Shown: one piece after another, positions 36,621 through 47,545 of the stretch
How positions within the stretch are numbered: position 1 is the first letter of the stretch
Layout: every line of letters starts with the position of its first letter
NCBI RefSeq assembly: GCF_002142155.1
Contig: NZ_NASD01000004.1
Location: forward strand, 62,001-126,000
Source of the DNA: Gilliamella apis
GTDB lineage: Bacteria; Pseudomonadota; Gammaproteobacteria; Enterobacterales; Orbaceae
DNA length: 64,000 bases
Reading direction: 5' to 3'
Notes under the pieces: generated by a model
What the model was told of the DNA's origin: nothing
The model's input: only the letters and a program-made list of their open reading frames with translations
Database searches by the model: none
Program-made: the position numbers and the translations under genes

Positions 36621-36646
36621 AAACAGGGCTTTAAGCCCTGTTTTTT
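36621..36646. terminator. Bidirectional terminator between lipoprotein and MFS genes
   Basis: Perfect 9-bp stem AACAGGGCT / AGCCCTGTT with loop TTA, six T on the plus side and an A-run giving T on the minus side. It serves two convergent genes. Confidence 0.88.
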
Positions 36647-36652
36647 ATGTAA

Positions 36653-37894
36653 TTACTCTAATGCTTTGCCTTTGGTTTCTGGAATTAAGAAGATAAAGGC
36701 TATTGCTGATAACAAGTAAGCTCCAGAAAGTAGTGCTAATGCATAACTGATGGAGTAAACAGTCGCTAGATAGGCAATGAGTACTTGCGATACACCCGCA
36801 ATACCACGACCAACGTTAAATATAATGTTTTCAGCACTTGAACGGGCATCCGTTGTATAATGTTCAGCCAACAAAGCCCCATATCCACCCATCATACCAT
36901 TAACAAAAAAGCCGATAACTGAACCAAATAGTATTAAAACTAACATATCAGTTTGGTGAAAATAGAACCATATTGAAATAGCTGATATAAGTAAAAATAT
37001 TATATAAGATGGGCGACGACCAAATTTATCACATAACCAACCAAAAATTAAGATTCCTAATGACATACCAATCGTGGTTGATATGGTCCAAAACATCGTA
37101 TTTTTGAATGGTAGTTTTAATTCAGTCGCAATCATATTAGGCATCCAAACCATTAATCCATAAAACCCAAAATTTTGTACTGCACAAGCAATAGTTAAAC
37201 CAATAGTGGTAGCTGTAATTCTAGGGGTTTTAAATAGTTTTCCGATGGCTATTTTATTTTTATTTTGATCTTTTAAGTTTTGCCAAATTTCAGGCTCTTT
37301 TAAACCTTTACGCGTCCATGCAACAAATAGTGCAGGTAATACACCCATGGCAAATGCCCAGCGCCAACCATGCACTTCACCAATAAAATTAACCGTTAGG
37401 GCGGCAAGAATTATCCCCACTTGAAAGCCTAATGCCACAATTGAAGTTGCTCTGGAACGTTTGTGTTTAGGCCAACTTTCTGATACTAATGTCATGCCTA
37501 TACCAAATTCACCTCCCAAACCAAGGCCACTAAGAAAGCGAAAAATTAAAAAGCTTTCATAATTTGGTGAAATAGCACAAAGGCCTGTAAATAATGAGAA
37601 GATTAAAATTGTCCATGAAAATACTCTAACACGGCCAAATTTATCAGCAAGTACGCCGAAAAGAATTCCACCTAATACAGCCCCTAATAATGTCGCCGAA
37701 GTTAATGTACCTAGATCGGATTTGGTTAGGTTAAAAGTAGTTGCAATTAGGCTAAAACAAACACCTAAAATCATCATATCTAAACCGTCTAATGCATATC
37801 CTACTGTTGATGCAAATAAAGTACGTTTTTGATAAGGAGTTGTTTGTGCGCTTTCACTCTCAGCTTGGTTGGTCATGTTTGCGTTAATATTCAT
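36653..37894 (-). CDS. Major facilitator superfamily transporter (metabolite:proton symporter type)
   Basis: A 413-residue inner-membrane protein with 12 predicted helices. The MFS loop motif is GVLADKFGRVRVF between helices 2 and 3, repeated as GWLCDKFGRRPSY in the second half. The start YALDGLDMMILGV and RFLSGLGLGGEFGIGMTLVSESWP resemble the sialate (NanT) and aromatic-acid (AAHS) proton symporter branches. Substrate cannot be assigned from sequence, and no catabolic genes lie nearby to help. The start could be the ATG at 37894 or the sixth-residue Met. It faces the lipoprotein gene tail to tail. Confidence 0.85.
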   Translation of the reverse strand: MNINANMTNQAESESAQTTPYQKRTLFASTVGYALDGLDMMILGVCFSLIATTFNLTKSDLGTLTSATLLGAVLGGILFGVLADKFGRVRVFSWTILIFSLFTGLCAISPNYESFLIFRFLSGLGLGGEFGIGMTLVSESWPKHKRSRATSIVALGFQVGIILAALTVNFIGEVHGWRWAFAMGVLPALFVAWTRKGLKEPEIWQNLKDQNKNKIAIGKLFKTPRITATTIGLTIACAVQNFGFYGLMVWMPNMIATELKLPFKNTMFWTISTTIGMSLGILIFGWLCDKFGRRPSYIIFLLISAISIWFYFHQTDMLVLILFGSVIGFFVNGMMGGYGALLAEHYTTDARSSAENIIFNVGRGIAGVSQVLIAYLATVYSISYALALLSGAYLLSAIAFIFLIPETKGKALE

Positions 37895-38062
37895 GTTTAC
37901 CTCAAGTCAATAAAAAGATAGTGGTTCAATCTAAGCGTTATTTTGTTTAACTCATCATTAAACGAAGGGGCTCAAAAAGCGGGGGCAAGTATATACTTAA
38001 AAATGGTAAAAAGCTAAATGAAAATCCAAAAATATCAGCTTTTATTTTATTTATTGTTGTTT

Positions 38063-38131
38063 TGGCAAAATTATCTGTTTAATATTGAAAAATATCTAAT
38101 TTTTTAGACAAATTAGTCGATAATTTTGCCA
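38063..38131. repeat. 69-bp element bounded by 13-bp perfect inverted repeats
   Basis: TGGCAAAATTATC (38063-38075) and GATAATTTTGCCA (38119-38131) are exact inverted copies, with a nested pair CTAATTT / AAATTAG inside. It lies in the 290-bp gap between roxA and the MFS gene, upstream of the latter. A miniature mobile element or a large regulatory hairpin are both possible. Confidence 0.6.
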
Positions 38132-38184
38132 TTTTACGGATGTTAGCCGATAGCTTAGTAACCGATATTGTTAAGATGAAAATT

Positions 38185-39297
38185 TTACTCTTCGGCAAAA
38201 TACCAATAACCAAGATTAACAAATTTTAACATGACATCTAAGGTTACATCGTCTTGTATTTGCTCATAGCAAAGTACTTCAGTTTCACATAACAAATTGA
38301 TTGTTGTCATTGGTAAAGGTATTTTTTTTCCGTTGATATAGGCGGTATCACCGATTTTTAGGATACGGATACTAGGAACTCGGTAGAGTTCAGCTCCAGC
38401 TTTGAGAATAGCTTCGAATTCATCTAAATCATAAGCTGGTTCAACAGGAATGATATTTAGTTCATGCATAGGCATTGTGATATGTTTACCAAACCAATCA
38501 TTAAATAAAGCTGGATTATTTATTAAATCAATCATTTGACTTTTAAGCTTTTCAATTTCATATGGTTGAATTAAATAAGGATCTTTTGGTAATTTTAACC
38601 CTGGATCTTGATAAAAAATCCCATTAGGTAAATTATCGATAATATAATCGGCAAATCCACTTAATAAGTCTTGTGATGTTTGGGTTCTAAATCCTACCGA
38701 ATAACTAAGTGATTCGCCAATCGATATCCCATTATGTGGAAAACCAATTGGAATATATAAAATATCTCCAGCAGTAATTTCCTCATCAATAATAGGTTGA
38801 TAATCTTCAACATGTAATAAAGCTTTATGAGCACTAAATTGTTTATAATTAGGATTACGATCACCAACTTGCCAACGACGGCGGCCTTTACCTTGAATGA
38901 TAAATACATCATAATTATCAATATGAGGGCCAACGCCAGCACCTTGGGTTGCATAAGATATCATTAGATCTTCAAATTGCCATTGTGGAATGCATTTAAA
39001 CGGTTCAACTAAAGTAGCTGCTTGCTCATGCCAATGATCGACAGCTTGGACAAGTAGGCTCCAATGATCTTCACCTAAGTCACTAAAGTCAATAAATGGC
39101 CCATATTTTGCGTCCCATTTTCCATTTTTGTTAGTAACAATTCGACTTTCAATTTCTTCTTCCATGGCAAGACCAGCTAGTTCTTCAGGAGAGATAGGAT
39201 CGATAAAATTACTAAAAGCATTACGTAAAATAACTGGTTTTTTTTGCCAATAATTAGTTAAAAAGTCATCCCAATTGATTGTTAATTTGTTACTCAT
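38185..39297 (-). CDS. roxA: Ribosomal protein L16 arginine hydroxylase (JmjC-type 2-oxoglutarate oxygenase)
   Basis: Fe(II)/2-oxoglutarate oxygenase, orthologous to E. coli RoxA/YcfD, which hydroxylates an arginine of ribosomal protein L16. The iron-binding triad sits in GPHIDNYDVF (His125, Asp127) and FPHNG (His188), almost the E. coli numbers, inside a JmjC double-stranded beta-helix (about 90-205). The C-terminal winged-helix region follows to residue 370 (E. coli 373). The start overlaps the upstream nuclease gene by 8 bases, so they are co-translated. Confidence 0.92.
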   Translation of the reverse strand: MSNKLTINWDDFLTNYWQKKPVILRNAFSNFIDPISPEELAGLAMEEEIESRIVTNKNGKWDAKYGPFIDFSDLGEDHWSLLVQAVDHWHEQAATLVEPFKCIPQWQFEDLMISYATQGAGVGPHIDNYDVFIIQGKGRRRWQVGDRNPNYKQFSAHKALLHVEDYQPIIDEEITAGDILYIPIGFPHNGISIGESLSYSVGFRTQTSQDLLSGFADYIIDNLPNGIFYQDPGLKLPKDPYLIQPYEIEKLKSQMIDLINNPALFNDWFGKHITMPMHELNIIPVEPAYDLDEFEAILKAGAELYRVPSIRILKIGDTAYINGKKIPLPMTTINLLCETEVLCYEQIQDDVTLDVMLKFVNLGYWYFAEE

Positions 39298-40072
39298 TAA
39301 TTACTCCTTTTAAATTGAATAATTGACAAAAGTTTGTTGTAGTTTGTTGTGCAATAGTATCAAGAGTTACACCTTTTAGTGCAGCTAAATAATTAGCTAC
39401 CTCTTTAACATAAGCGGGCTGATTTTCTTTTCCTCGATAGGGAACAGGCGCTAAATAGGGTGAATCAGTCTCAATCAAAATGCGATCTAAAGGCACAAAT
39501 TTTGCTACTTCTCGCAGAGATTCGGCATTTTTAAAGGTGATAATCCCTGAAAATGAAATATAAAAACCAATGTCTAATAATGCTTTGGCCGTATCAATGT
39601 CTTCGGTGAAGCAATGTAAGACACCGGAGTGAGCTTGCTCTTCTTTTAATATTTTTAGGGTATCTTGTTTAGCGTTACGGGTGTGGACAATTATTGGTTT
39701 TTTTAATTGTTTACCTAAGTGAATGTGTTGTATAAAATTGTATTGCTGTAATTCAAGATTATCTTGTTGATAGTAATAATCAAGACCTGTTTCGCCAAGA
39801 GCGATAACATTATCTTCTTGTGCAAGACGAGCAAAACGCTCGGTGTCGTAAGGTTCATCATCTAAATTGAGTGGGTGAATACCACATGAAAACGAGCATT
39901 GTTTTTTATATGGCATTAGCATTGCTTTCATCGCTTCATAACCCGACAATGTTGTTGCAACACTTAGACAATGTTTGACATCATTATTTAATGCCTCTTG
40001 CAAAACGCTATCAAGCGTTTTATTTGTATAGTCCAAACTGTCTAAATGACAGTGCGAATCAATTAGAAACAT
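39290..40072 (-). CDS. ycfH: TatD-family metal-dependent DNase YcfH
   Basis: A 260-residue TIM-barrel hydrolase matching E. coli YcfH. Metal ligands are in the canonical places: DSHCHLD (5-11), GETGLDYYY (near 93-101), VHTRNA, HCFTED and TDSPYLAPVPYRGKENQP. The family includes 3'-5' exonucleases of DNA repair and D-amino-acyl-tRNA deacylase-like folds; the precise physiological substrate is unknown. It lies 11 bases after lapB and overlaps roxA. Confidence 0.92.
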   Translation of the reverse strand: MFLIDSHCHLDSLDYTNKTLDSVLQEALNNDVKHCLSVATTLSGYEAMKAMLMPYKKQCSFSCGIHPLNLDDEPYDTERFARLAQEDNVIALGETGLDYYYQQDNLELQQYNFIQHIHLGKQLKKPIIVHTRNAKQDTLKILKEEQAHSGVLHCFTEDIDTAKALLDIGFYISFSGIITFKNAESLREVAKFVPLDRILIETDSPYLAPVPYRGKENQPAYVKEVANYLAALKGVTLDTIAQQTTTNFCQLFNLKGVINE

Positions 40073-40083
40073 ATTAAACTCTT

Positions 40084-41262
40084 TTAATTATTTGAATGAT
40101 GTTCGAAATCTCGAACTGGCTTTATGGTTGACCATGAACGGCAGCTTGGGCACAACCAGTAGAGGGTATTAACGGTAAATCCACATTTTTTGCACCGGTA
40201 ATTGGGAACTGTTTTTATCTGTTCACCTACCATATTTCGAAGAAGTAATAGACTTTGTTTGGCTTTTCCTTGTTCAGCATCAGCCACATGGTAATCCATT
40301 AATCGGTAAAAACCTTTAAGATTTGGGTGTTTTAATAATTCACGATAAAGGTAATATTGGGCCGCATCTAGCCCATTATTTTTTTCAACAATATCGGCAA
40401 GCATAAGTTCTGCTACATTACCAGTGTCTTGTTTGACACAAATTTCTAAAAACTGTTTGAATAGTTGTGGCTGATTTATTTGTGTATAACATTCTTTTAA
40501 TAGTGGTAAGGCTTCGCCAATAAAAGCTTTGTCTTGGTTTATTATTTGTTGAAAAGATTCAATTGCTTGTTCGATTTTGTCTTGAACCATTAATACTCGT
40601 CCAAGCATTAATGAAGTACGAGCACAATTAGCATCGGCAGTAGCAGACTTTTTTAATAGGCTGTATGCTTGTTCTAAATCATCATCAGCGATAGCGAGTG
40701 CAGCTAGTTCACAGTAAAATTGGGCGATTTCGATCTTATATTTTTCATTGCCAAGTTTTACCAGTCTGGTTGCGATATTAATCGCATTGTTCCATTCGCT
40801 TGTAGATTGATAAATGATAAGTAACTGTTGTAGAGCATGTTGCTGGAAGTCTTCTTCATCAATCAATTGTAAAAACATCTCTTCGGCACGGTCATAAAGC
40901 CCCGCAACCATATAGTCTCGTCCAAGTTGCTGAATTGCTAATAATCGTTGATCAAATGTTAATGATGAACTTTCCATTAATGCTTGGTGAATACGTATTG
41001 CGCGATCAACTTCGCCACGTGAACGGAATAGGTTTCCTAGTGTTAGATGCGCTTCGAGGGTACCATCATCTTCTTTAAGTAGATCAAGGAAAATATCAAC
41101 AGCTTTATCTTTTTGATTAGACAAAAGAAAATTTAGACCATCTACGTATTCTCTAGATAATCGATTCGATTGATTTAAATATTTTTGTTTGGCATTTCTG
41201 TCACCCATATACCAGCCATAGGCAGCGGCTATTGGCAGTAACAGAAATAACAATTCAAACAT
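40084..41262 (-). CDS. lapB: Lipopolysaccharide assembly protein B
   Basis: Inner-membrane protein that, in E. coli, helps FtsH degrade LpxC and so balances LPS with phospholipid. An N-terminal membrane anchor (MFELLFLLLPIAAAYGWYMG) is followed by about nine TPR-like helical repeats (from ~35 to 345). A rubredoxin-type zinc ribbon ends it, with CKKCGF and LCPSCRSW at about 355-377. The 392 residues compare with 389 in E. coli. It is directly downstream of lapA, as in E. coli, but here followed by ycfH rather than pyrF. Confidence 0.95.
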   Translation of the reverse strand: MFELLFLLLPIAAAYGWYMGDRNAKQKYLNQSNRLSREYVDGLNFLLSNQKDKAVDIFLDLLKEDDGTLEAHLTLGNLFRSRGEVDRAIRIHQALMESSSLTFDQRLLAIQQLGRDYMVAGLYDRAEEMFLQLIDEEDFQQHALQQLLIIYQSTSEWNNAINIATRLVKLGNEKYKIEIAQFYCELAALAIADDDLEQAYSLLKKSATADANCARTSLMLGRVLMVQDKIEQAIESFQQIINQDKAFIGEALPLLKECYTQINQPQLFKQFLEICVKQDTGNVAELMLADIVEKNNGLDAAQYYLYRELLKHPNLKGFYRLMDYHVADAEQGKAKQSLLLLRNMVGEQIKTVPNYRCKKCGFTVNTLYWLCPSCRSWSTIKPVRDFEHHSNN

Positions 41263-41273
41263 AATTACCTATT

Positions 41274-41579
41274 TTAATTGGTATTGGTTAAATTCATTTT
41301 CTGATGATTAGATATGTCTTCATCATATCTTTTTTGCAATTTATTCAATTTACGTTTCGTCGATGAATGTTGGAATTTAGATTTTAAGAAATATATTCCA
41401 GTTAATATCCATCCAACTAAAAAACCTGAACCAAATAATATTGCCAGTAATACAGATAATCTGACTTCAGTTTTAGCAATTAAATAGTTAAAAGTTACTA
41501 TTTGATTATTAGCTGAACCTATAGTTATCGAAATGGCGAAAATAAGAATTATCAATAAAATTGATATTACTAATTTCAT
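41274..41579 (-). CDS. lapA: Lipopolysaccharide assembly protein A
   Basis: Small (101-residue) inner-membrane protein with two hydrophobic segments (about 3-24 and 41-66, ILFGSGFLVGWILTG) separated by the short NQIVTFNYLIAKTEVRLS loop typical of LapA/YciS, and a basic cytoplasmic tail. It forms a complex with LapB in the control of LPS synthesis. The ATG is 12 bases from the following lapB gene. Confidence 0.88.
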   Translation of the reverse strand: MKLVISILLIILIFAISITIGSANNQIVTFNYLIAKTEVRLSVLLAILFGSGFLVGWILTGIYFLKSKFQHSSTKRKLNKLQKRYDEDISNHQKMNLTNTN

Positions 41580-41656
41580 AATGCTAACCTTATTATTTTT
41601 ATTAAAAAATTGATATTACCTAATTCTTTTCTTTAAAACTATTCTTTTCTTTTGCT

Positions 41657-42376
41657 TTATTCCATTACTATATGCCATTTTTTAACATAAAAACAGCAGA
41701 TAAGTGAAATTAACCAAGCTAGCAATATCCCTAATATTAAATCATAAGCTGAATGCATGCCTAATAATAGTCGACTCGTTTCAATGAGCAATGACCAAAT
41801 AGTAATGATTGATACAATAAAAAAATGTCGTTTAAAACTTAGTAGCGTTATGGCTAATAAAGCCCAAGTGGCTGCAAATAAAGTGTGCCCAGAAGGAAAA
41901 GCATAACCTGTTTCACTTTGCCAATGATTAGATAACCATGTAGGAATAATGGTTGAATTGGCTAATAATTTTTCAATATTAGCTTTACGTTCTGCTCTTG
42001 TTTGTGAATAAAATTGCTTTGCATCAAGATTAAACTCTTTATCTAACCATATAACATAAGGTCTGGATTCAGCAGTTTGTTGTTTGATGATACTCTTAAC
42101 AACTTGACCGCCTAACATTGCACTGACTAAAACTAACCATAATAGTAATAATGTTTTTTTATTTTTATTAACCAGTTTTAGGTAAAAGAGTAAAAAAAAC
42201 AGCCCAGATGTTATTATTGCCCACGGAAAACTAGCTGTTTCAGTTACCCAAAATAAATATTTAGATATATTATTTATTGACGTTGGTTGCCACTGCCAAT
42301 TTACGGTTATAACAGATAACGGTATAATCAGAAATAAGATCAATGGCACTATTGTTTTTTTTATTACTAACCCCAT
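41657..42376 (-). CDS. pgpB: Phosphatidylglycerophosphatase / undecaprenyl-diphosphate phosphatase PgpB
   Basis: PAP2-family integral membrane phosphatase, 239 residues with about six helices. The three phosphatase motifs are present: KQQTAESRP, YAFPSGHT and SRLLLGMHSAYD. In E. coli PgpB dephosphorylates phosphatidylglycerol phosphate and recycles undecaprenyl diphosphate. As in E. coli it is divergent from ribA and upstream of lapA-lapB. Confidence 0.92.
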   Translation of the reverse strand: MGLVIKKTIVPLILFLIIPLSVITVNWQWQPTSINNISKYLFWVTETASFPWAIITSGLFFLLFYLKLVNKNKKTLLLLWLVLVSAMLGGQVVKSIIKQQTAESRPYVIWLDKEFNLDAKQFYSQTRAERKANIEKLLANSTIIPTWLSNHWQSETGYAFPSGHTLFAATWALLAITLLSFKRHFFIVSIITIWSLLIETSRLLLGMHSAYDLILGILLAWLISLICCFYVKKWHIVME

Positions 42377-42477
42377 TTAAAACTCAATTAAGCATAAAAT
42401 TTTATTTATTTTAACATGGAAACACGATTTTCTTTTAAAAAATCTTAATCATGTTGTGATGAAACTTGGAGATAATA

Positions 42478-43083
42478 ATGCAATTAAAACATGTTGCACA
42501 AGCTAAACTACCAACCCCGTGGGGATGTTTTACTATTGTTGGTTTTGAAGAAATTGTAACAGGTAAGGATCATGTTGCATTAGTGTTTGGTGACATTAAT
42601 GATCATTCATCCATATTAACACGTGTTCATTCTGAATGTTTGACGGGCGATGCATTATTTAGTTTACGATGTGATTGTGGTTTTCAATTAGAAGCTGCAT
42701 TGAAGCAGATAGCTAAAGAGGGTAAGGGTGTCTTGATTTATCATCGTCAAGAAGGGCGTAATATTGGTTTGCTAAATAAAATTAGGGCTTATGCCCTACA
42801 AGATCAGGGCTTAGATACGGTTGAGGCCAATGAACAATTAGGCTTTGCTGCTGATGAACGTGATTTCACCTTATGTGCAGATATGCTTAGGTTACTAAAT
42901 GTGTCTCAAGTTCGATTATTAACTAACAATCCGGAAAAGATAAAAGTTCTTGAACAAGCGGGAATTAACGTTACTGAACGAGTGCCTTTAGAAGTGGGAG
43001 AAAATCCAAGCAATGAACATTATTTAGCGACTAAAGCTAATAAATTAGGACATATACTACATTTACACCACTGTAATCATTAA
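42478..43083 (+). CDS. ribA: GTP cyclohydrolase II
   Basis: First enzyme of riboflavin synthesis, opening the imidazole ring of GTP. The zinc site cysteines are in [20 protein letters not shown], and the catalytic region [18 protein letters not shown] is intact. It has 201 residues (E. coli 196). The ATG at 42478, 6 bases after TTGGAG, is preferred to the TTG at 42466, which is part of that ribosome binding site. No FMN riboswitch was found in the short upstream region. It is divergent from pgpB. Confidence 0.96.
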   Translation: MQLKHVAQAKLPTPWGCFTIVGFEEIVTGKDHVALVFGDINDHSSILTRVHSECLTGDALFSLRCDCGFQLEAALKQIAKEGKGVLIYHRQEGRNIGLLNKIRAYALQDQGLDTVEANEQLGFAADERDFTLCADMLRLLNVSQVRLLTNNPEKIKVLEQAGINVTERVPLEVGENPSNEHYLATKANKLGHILHLHHCNH

Positions 43084-43151
43084 CTCTTTAAAAAGAGAAT
43101 TTTACGGAGTTGCTATATTTTTAATTTAGTTGTTGTAATTATTTAATCGTC

Positions 43152-43184
43152 TAACCTCAAAATCTATTATCGATTTTGAGGTTA
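43152..43184. terminator. Bidirectional terminator between ribA and the tautomerase gene
   Basis: A 13-bp perfect stem (TAACCTCAAAATC / GATTTTGAGGTTA) with a 7-nt loop, followed by ATTTTTATTT on the plus side. A shorter hairpin (CTCTTT / AAGAG) lies just after the ribA stop. Confidence 0.8.
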
Positions 43185-43211
43185 ATTTTTATTTACAAAT
43201 AAATTAATTTA

Positions 43212-43400
43212 TTAATCTTTGTCGCATCTTAGTACGCCACCATTGGCAATTTGGTCTTTTGATACTTCATGCATAATAATTTGTACCGCCTCTGGTTTAC
43301 AGTTAAGCGTTTCAACAATTGCATCAGTTACTCGTTTAGCCATTTCACGTTTTTGTTCAATGGTGCGTCCTTCTAAAAAATCAATAACTACATTTGGCAT
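43212..43400 (-). CDS. 4-oxalocrotonate tautomerase-family protein
   Basis: A 62-residue protein of the small tautomerase family. Pro follows the initiator Met (PNVVIDFLEGRT), giving the N-terminal proline base on Met removal. The core EQKREMAKRVTDAIVETL and the YxxxxEV-like IIMHEVSKDQIANGG are family-typical, and an Arg is present in REMAKR. True physiological substrate unknown; the C-terminus is a little short and ends in RCDKD. It starts 9 bases after the luxS stop, and the two are probably one transcript. Confidence 0.88.
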   Translation of the reverse strand: MPNVVIDFLEGRTIEQKREMAKRVTDAIVETLNCKPEAVQIIMHEVSKDQIANGGVLRCDKD

Positions 43401-43409
43401 AAATATTTC

Positions 43410-43925
43410 CTAATTATTAATGGTGGCAAGTTGCGCATCAGTTAATGCAATGTCTTGATTATGACATATTTCAATTCCAGTTTGGATAATTTTTTCAGCA
43501 ATCACTTTGGCTTCATCTAAAGAGTGCATGGTATAAGTTCCGCATTGATATTCATTCAGCTCCGGGATTTGCGATTGAGATTTTACATTCATAACATCAT
43601 GCATAGCCTGTAACCATGCATTAACAACTAATGATTCTTCTGGTTTACCAATTAAACTCATATAAAAACCGGTTCGGCAGCCCATTGGTGAGATGTCAAT
43701 AATTTCAACTTTATCACTATTTAAATGATCACGCATAAAGCCTGCAAATAAGTGCTCTAAAGTATGAATACCTTTTTCAGGTAGTAGTGCTTTATTAGGT
43801 ATAGTAAAGCGAAGATCAAATACTGTAATATCGTCACCTTTTGGGGTTGCCATGGTTTTAGCGATTCGCACAAAAGGCGCTTTCATTTTAGTATGATCAA
43901 CTTTAAAACTGTCTAATAAAGGCAT
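43410..43925 (-). CDS. luxS: S-ribosylhomocysteine lyase (AI-2 synthase)
   Basis: Cleaves S-ribosylhomocysteine to homocysteine and DPD, the precursor of autoinducer-2, completing detoxification of S-adenosylhomocysteine. The metal-binding HTLEH (His54, His58) and Cys128 (YQCGTY), and the acid/base Cys83 in [10 protein letters not shown], are all present. 171 residues, as in E. coli. AAGGAG is well placed before the ATG. The 4-OT-like gene follows immediately. Confidence 0.97.
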   Translation of the reverse strand: MPLLDSFKVDHTKMKAPFVRIAKTMATPKGDDITVFDLRFTIPNKALLPEKGIHTLEHLFAGFMRDHLNSDKVEIIDISPMGCRTGFYMSLIGKPEESLVVNAWLQAMHDVMNVKSQSQIPELNEYQCGTYTMHSLDEAKVIAEKIIQTGIEICHNQDIALTDAQLATINN

Positions 43926-43994
43926 AATTTTCTCCTTGAGTTTGGGATTAAGCCATTTTGCTTGATTAGCTTAATATATTCCACTATTTTATAT

Positions 43995-46079
<2,085 letters not shown>

Positions 46080-46184
46080 TTAAATTAACATGAAGGTTTT
46101 TAAATTTATTAATAAAATAGTATTTATAGGTATTTTAGAACAATAGATTTTAATAAAAATTGTCAATTAACTAATATAAGCCAG

Positions 46185-46214
46185 ACTATTCCGCTAATTT
46201 TTTAGCGGAATAGT
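46185..46214. terminator. Strong hairpin between zipA and ligA
   Basis: Perfect 13-bp stem ACTATTCCGCTAA / TTAGCGGAATAGT with loop TTTT, 30 bases after the zipA stop. No U-tract follows on the minus strand, so it may be a partial terminator or a stability element between the two genes. Confidence 0.6.
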
Positions 46215-46244
46215 AGCAAAAATGAGGAATTTTAAACTGCTAGC

Positions 46245-47165
46245 TTAAATTTCATTACAAGCTTTCTTTATGCGTTCTTTATAACTATCGATTTTTTGTG
46301 GTGTCATCATGTGATGTTCATCATCTAAAACTACACCATTAACATCATCGGCTATACGTTGCGCAGTTTGTAGCATTAATTTGAAATTTTGTTGATTGTT
46401 TCCATGAGTTGGCGCAACCATAAAAATCGATACGCCAGGTGTTGTAAATTCGTGCATAGTTTCAGGATCTAGATGTCCTGGACTGATCATATTGGCCAAA
46501 CTAAATAATATTGGTCCATTACCGGCAGGGTCAACATGGCGATGAAAAATACGCATATCACCAAATTGGAATCCTGATTGCATGATGCTAGCTAATAGCA
46601 TATCACCTTGTAGTTCCTTGCCATTTAAGCCAGTAACATTCAATACAATAATTTCAGTTTTAGTTTCTTCACTATCGTCTATCGTAAGTTTTTCTTGTTT
46701 TTCAAGTTTTTCTTCCGATTGAGAATGATCAGTTATGATATCCTCACCGACTTTAGTTGGTTTTTCATCTTCAGTATTTTCTTTAACTGGTTGAGCAGTA
46801 AAGTTATTCGATTGAAAATCGCTAGTCGATTCATTAGAAACCTTAATATCGATTTTCGGTTGTTGGTCGTCATCATCTGAAAACAGGTCGACTTGACGAG
46901 GCAGTTGTTCTTCTTTTACTAATTCTTCATTAACATGGACATTAGTATCATCCTGTTTTGTTTTGCTTTTTGGCGTTAGTAAAATCACATCATCTTCATC
47001 ATTATAGATGTCTTCATATTGCTGAGTATGTGTTGTGAATTTATCTTTTTTGCCTAACTTAAATAAAGAAGAACGTTCTTTTTTATTGATCCAAAGCCCA
47101 TGAATTAATAATGCAATAATGACCAAGGATGCAACCACAATTAGAACAGTACGTAAATTATCCAT
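46245..47165 (-). CDS. zipA: Cell division protein ZipA
   Basis: Inner-membrane protein that tethers FtsZ filaments at midcell. A 20-residue N-terminal anchor ([20 protein letters not shown]) precedes a basic patch ([16 protein letters not shown]), a long acidic/Gln/Lys linker (about 45-165) and the C-terminal FtsZ-binding domain (about 170-306, [15 protein letters not shown] ... [12 protein letters not shown]). The ATG at 47165 is preferred to an in-frame GTG at 47174. 306 residues, a bit shorter than E. coli (328) in the linker. It lies upstream of ligA. Confidence 0.93.
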   Translation of the reverse strand: MDNLRTVLIVVASLVIIALLIHGLWINKKERSSLFKLGKKDKFTTHTQQYEDIYNDEDDVILLTPKSKTKQDDTNVHVNEELVKEEQLPRQVDLFSDDDDQQPKIDIKVSNESTSDFQSNNFTAQPVKENTEDEKPTKVGEDIITDHSQSEEKLEKQEKLTIDDSEETKTEIIVLNVTGLNGKELQGDMLLASIMQSGFQFGDMRIFHRHVDPAGNGPILFSLANMISPGHLDPETMHEFTTPGVSIFMVAPTHGNNQQNFKLMLQTAQRIADDVNGVVLDDEHHMMTPQKIDSYKERIKKACNEI

Positions 47166-47545
47166 AATACCCACTCAGAATTAAATTAAATATAGATTCA
47201 AATTATTCAATAATATAATTGAAAAAAAAGGATTAAAAAATACCACAATGAAATTTTTTTACTTTTTACATTTAAGTTAAATCCATACTTACTTACTTAT
47301 TACAGTGCGAAAACTATTTGTATATATTACTTTATTTCTACAAATAATCATAATTATCAATAGAATTTTTTTATAAATTCGCTTTTAAATCTAATAAGTC
47401 AGTTAATTTTTAGAACTCTGTGCTATTAAGGCGTTAAGACTCTTACAATCTATGCATATTTTTTGTAAAATCTCCGATCACTTTTGAATAATATTCATTG
47501 TTTTTATTTAAAAAATAATTATTAAGTTACCGAGGTCTTTTTTAT
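47166..47545. other. 380-bp divergent intergenic region zipA-acrA
   Basis: Contains promoters for both genes, presumably, and an 8-bp perfect inverted repeat TATTTGTA (47315-47322) / TACAAATA (47339-47346) with a 16-bp spacer. This could be the operator of the local pump regulator. No acrR-like gene is adjacent and no other feature is supportable. Confidence 0.45.
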
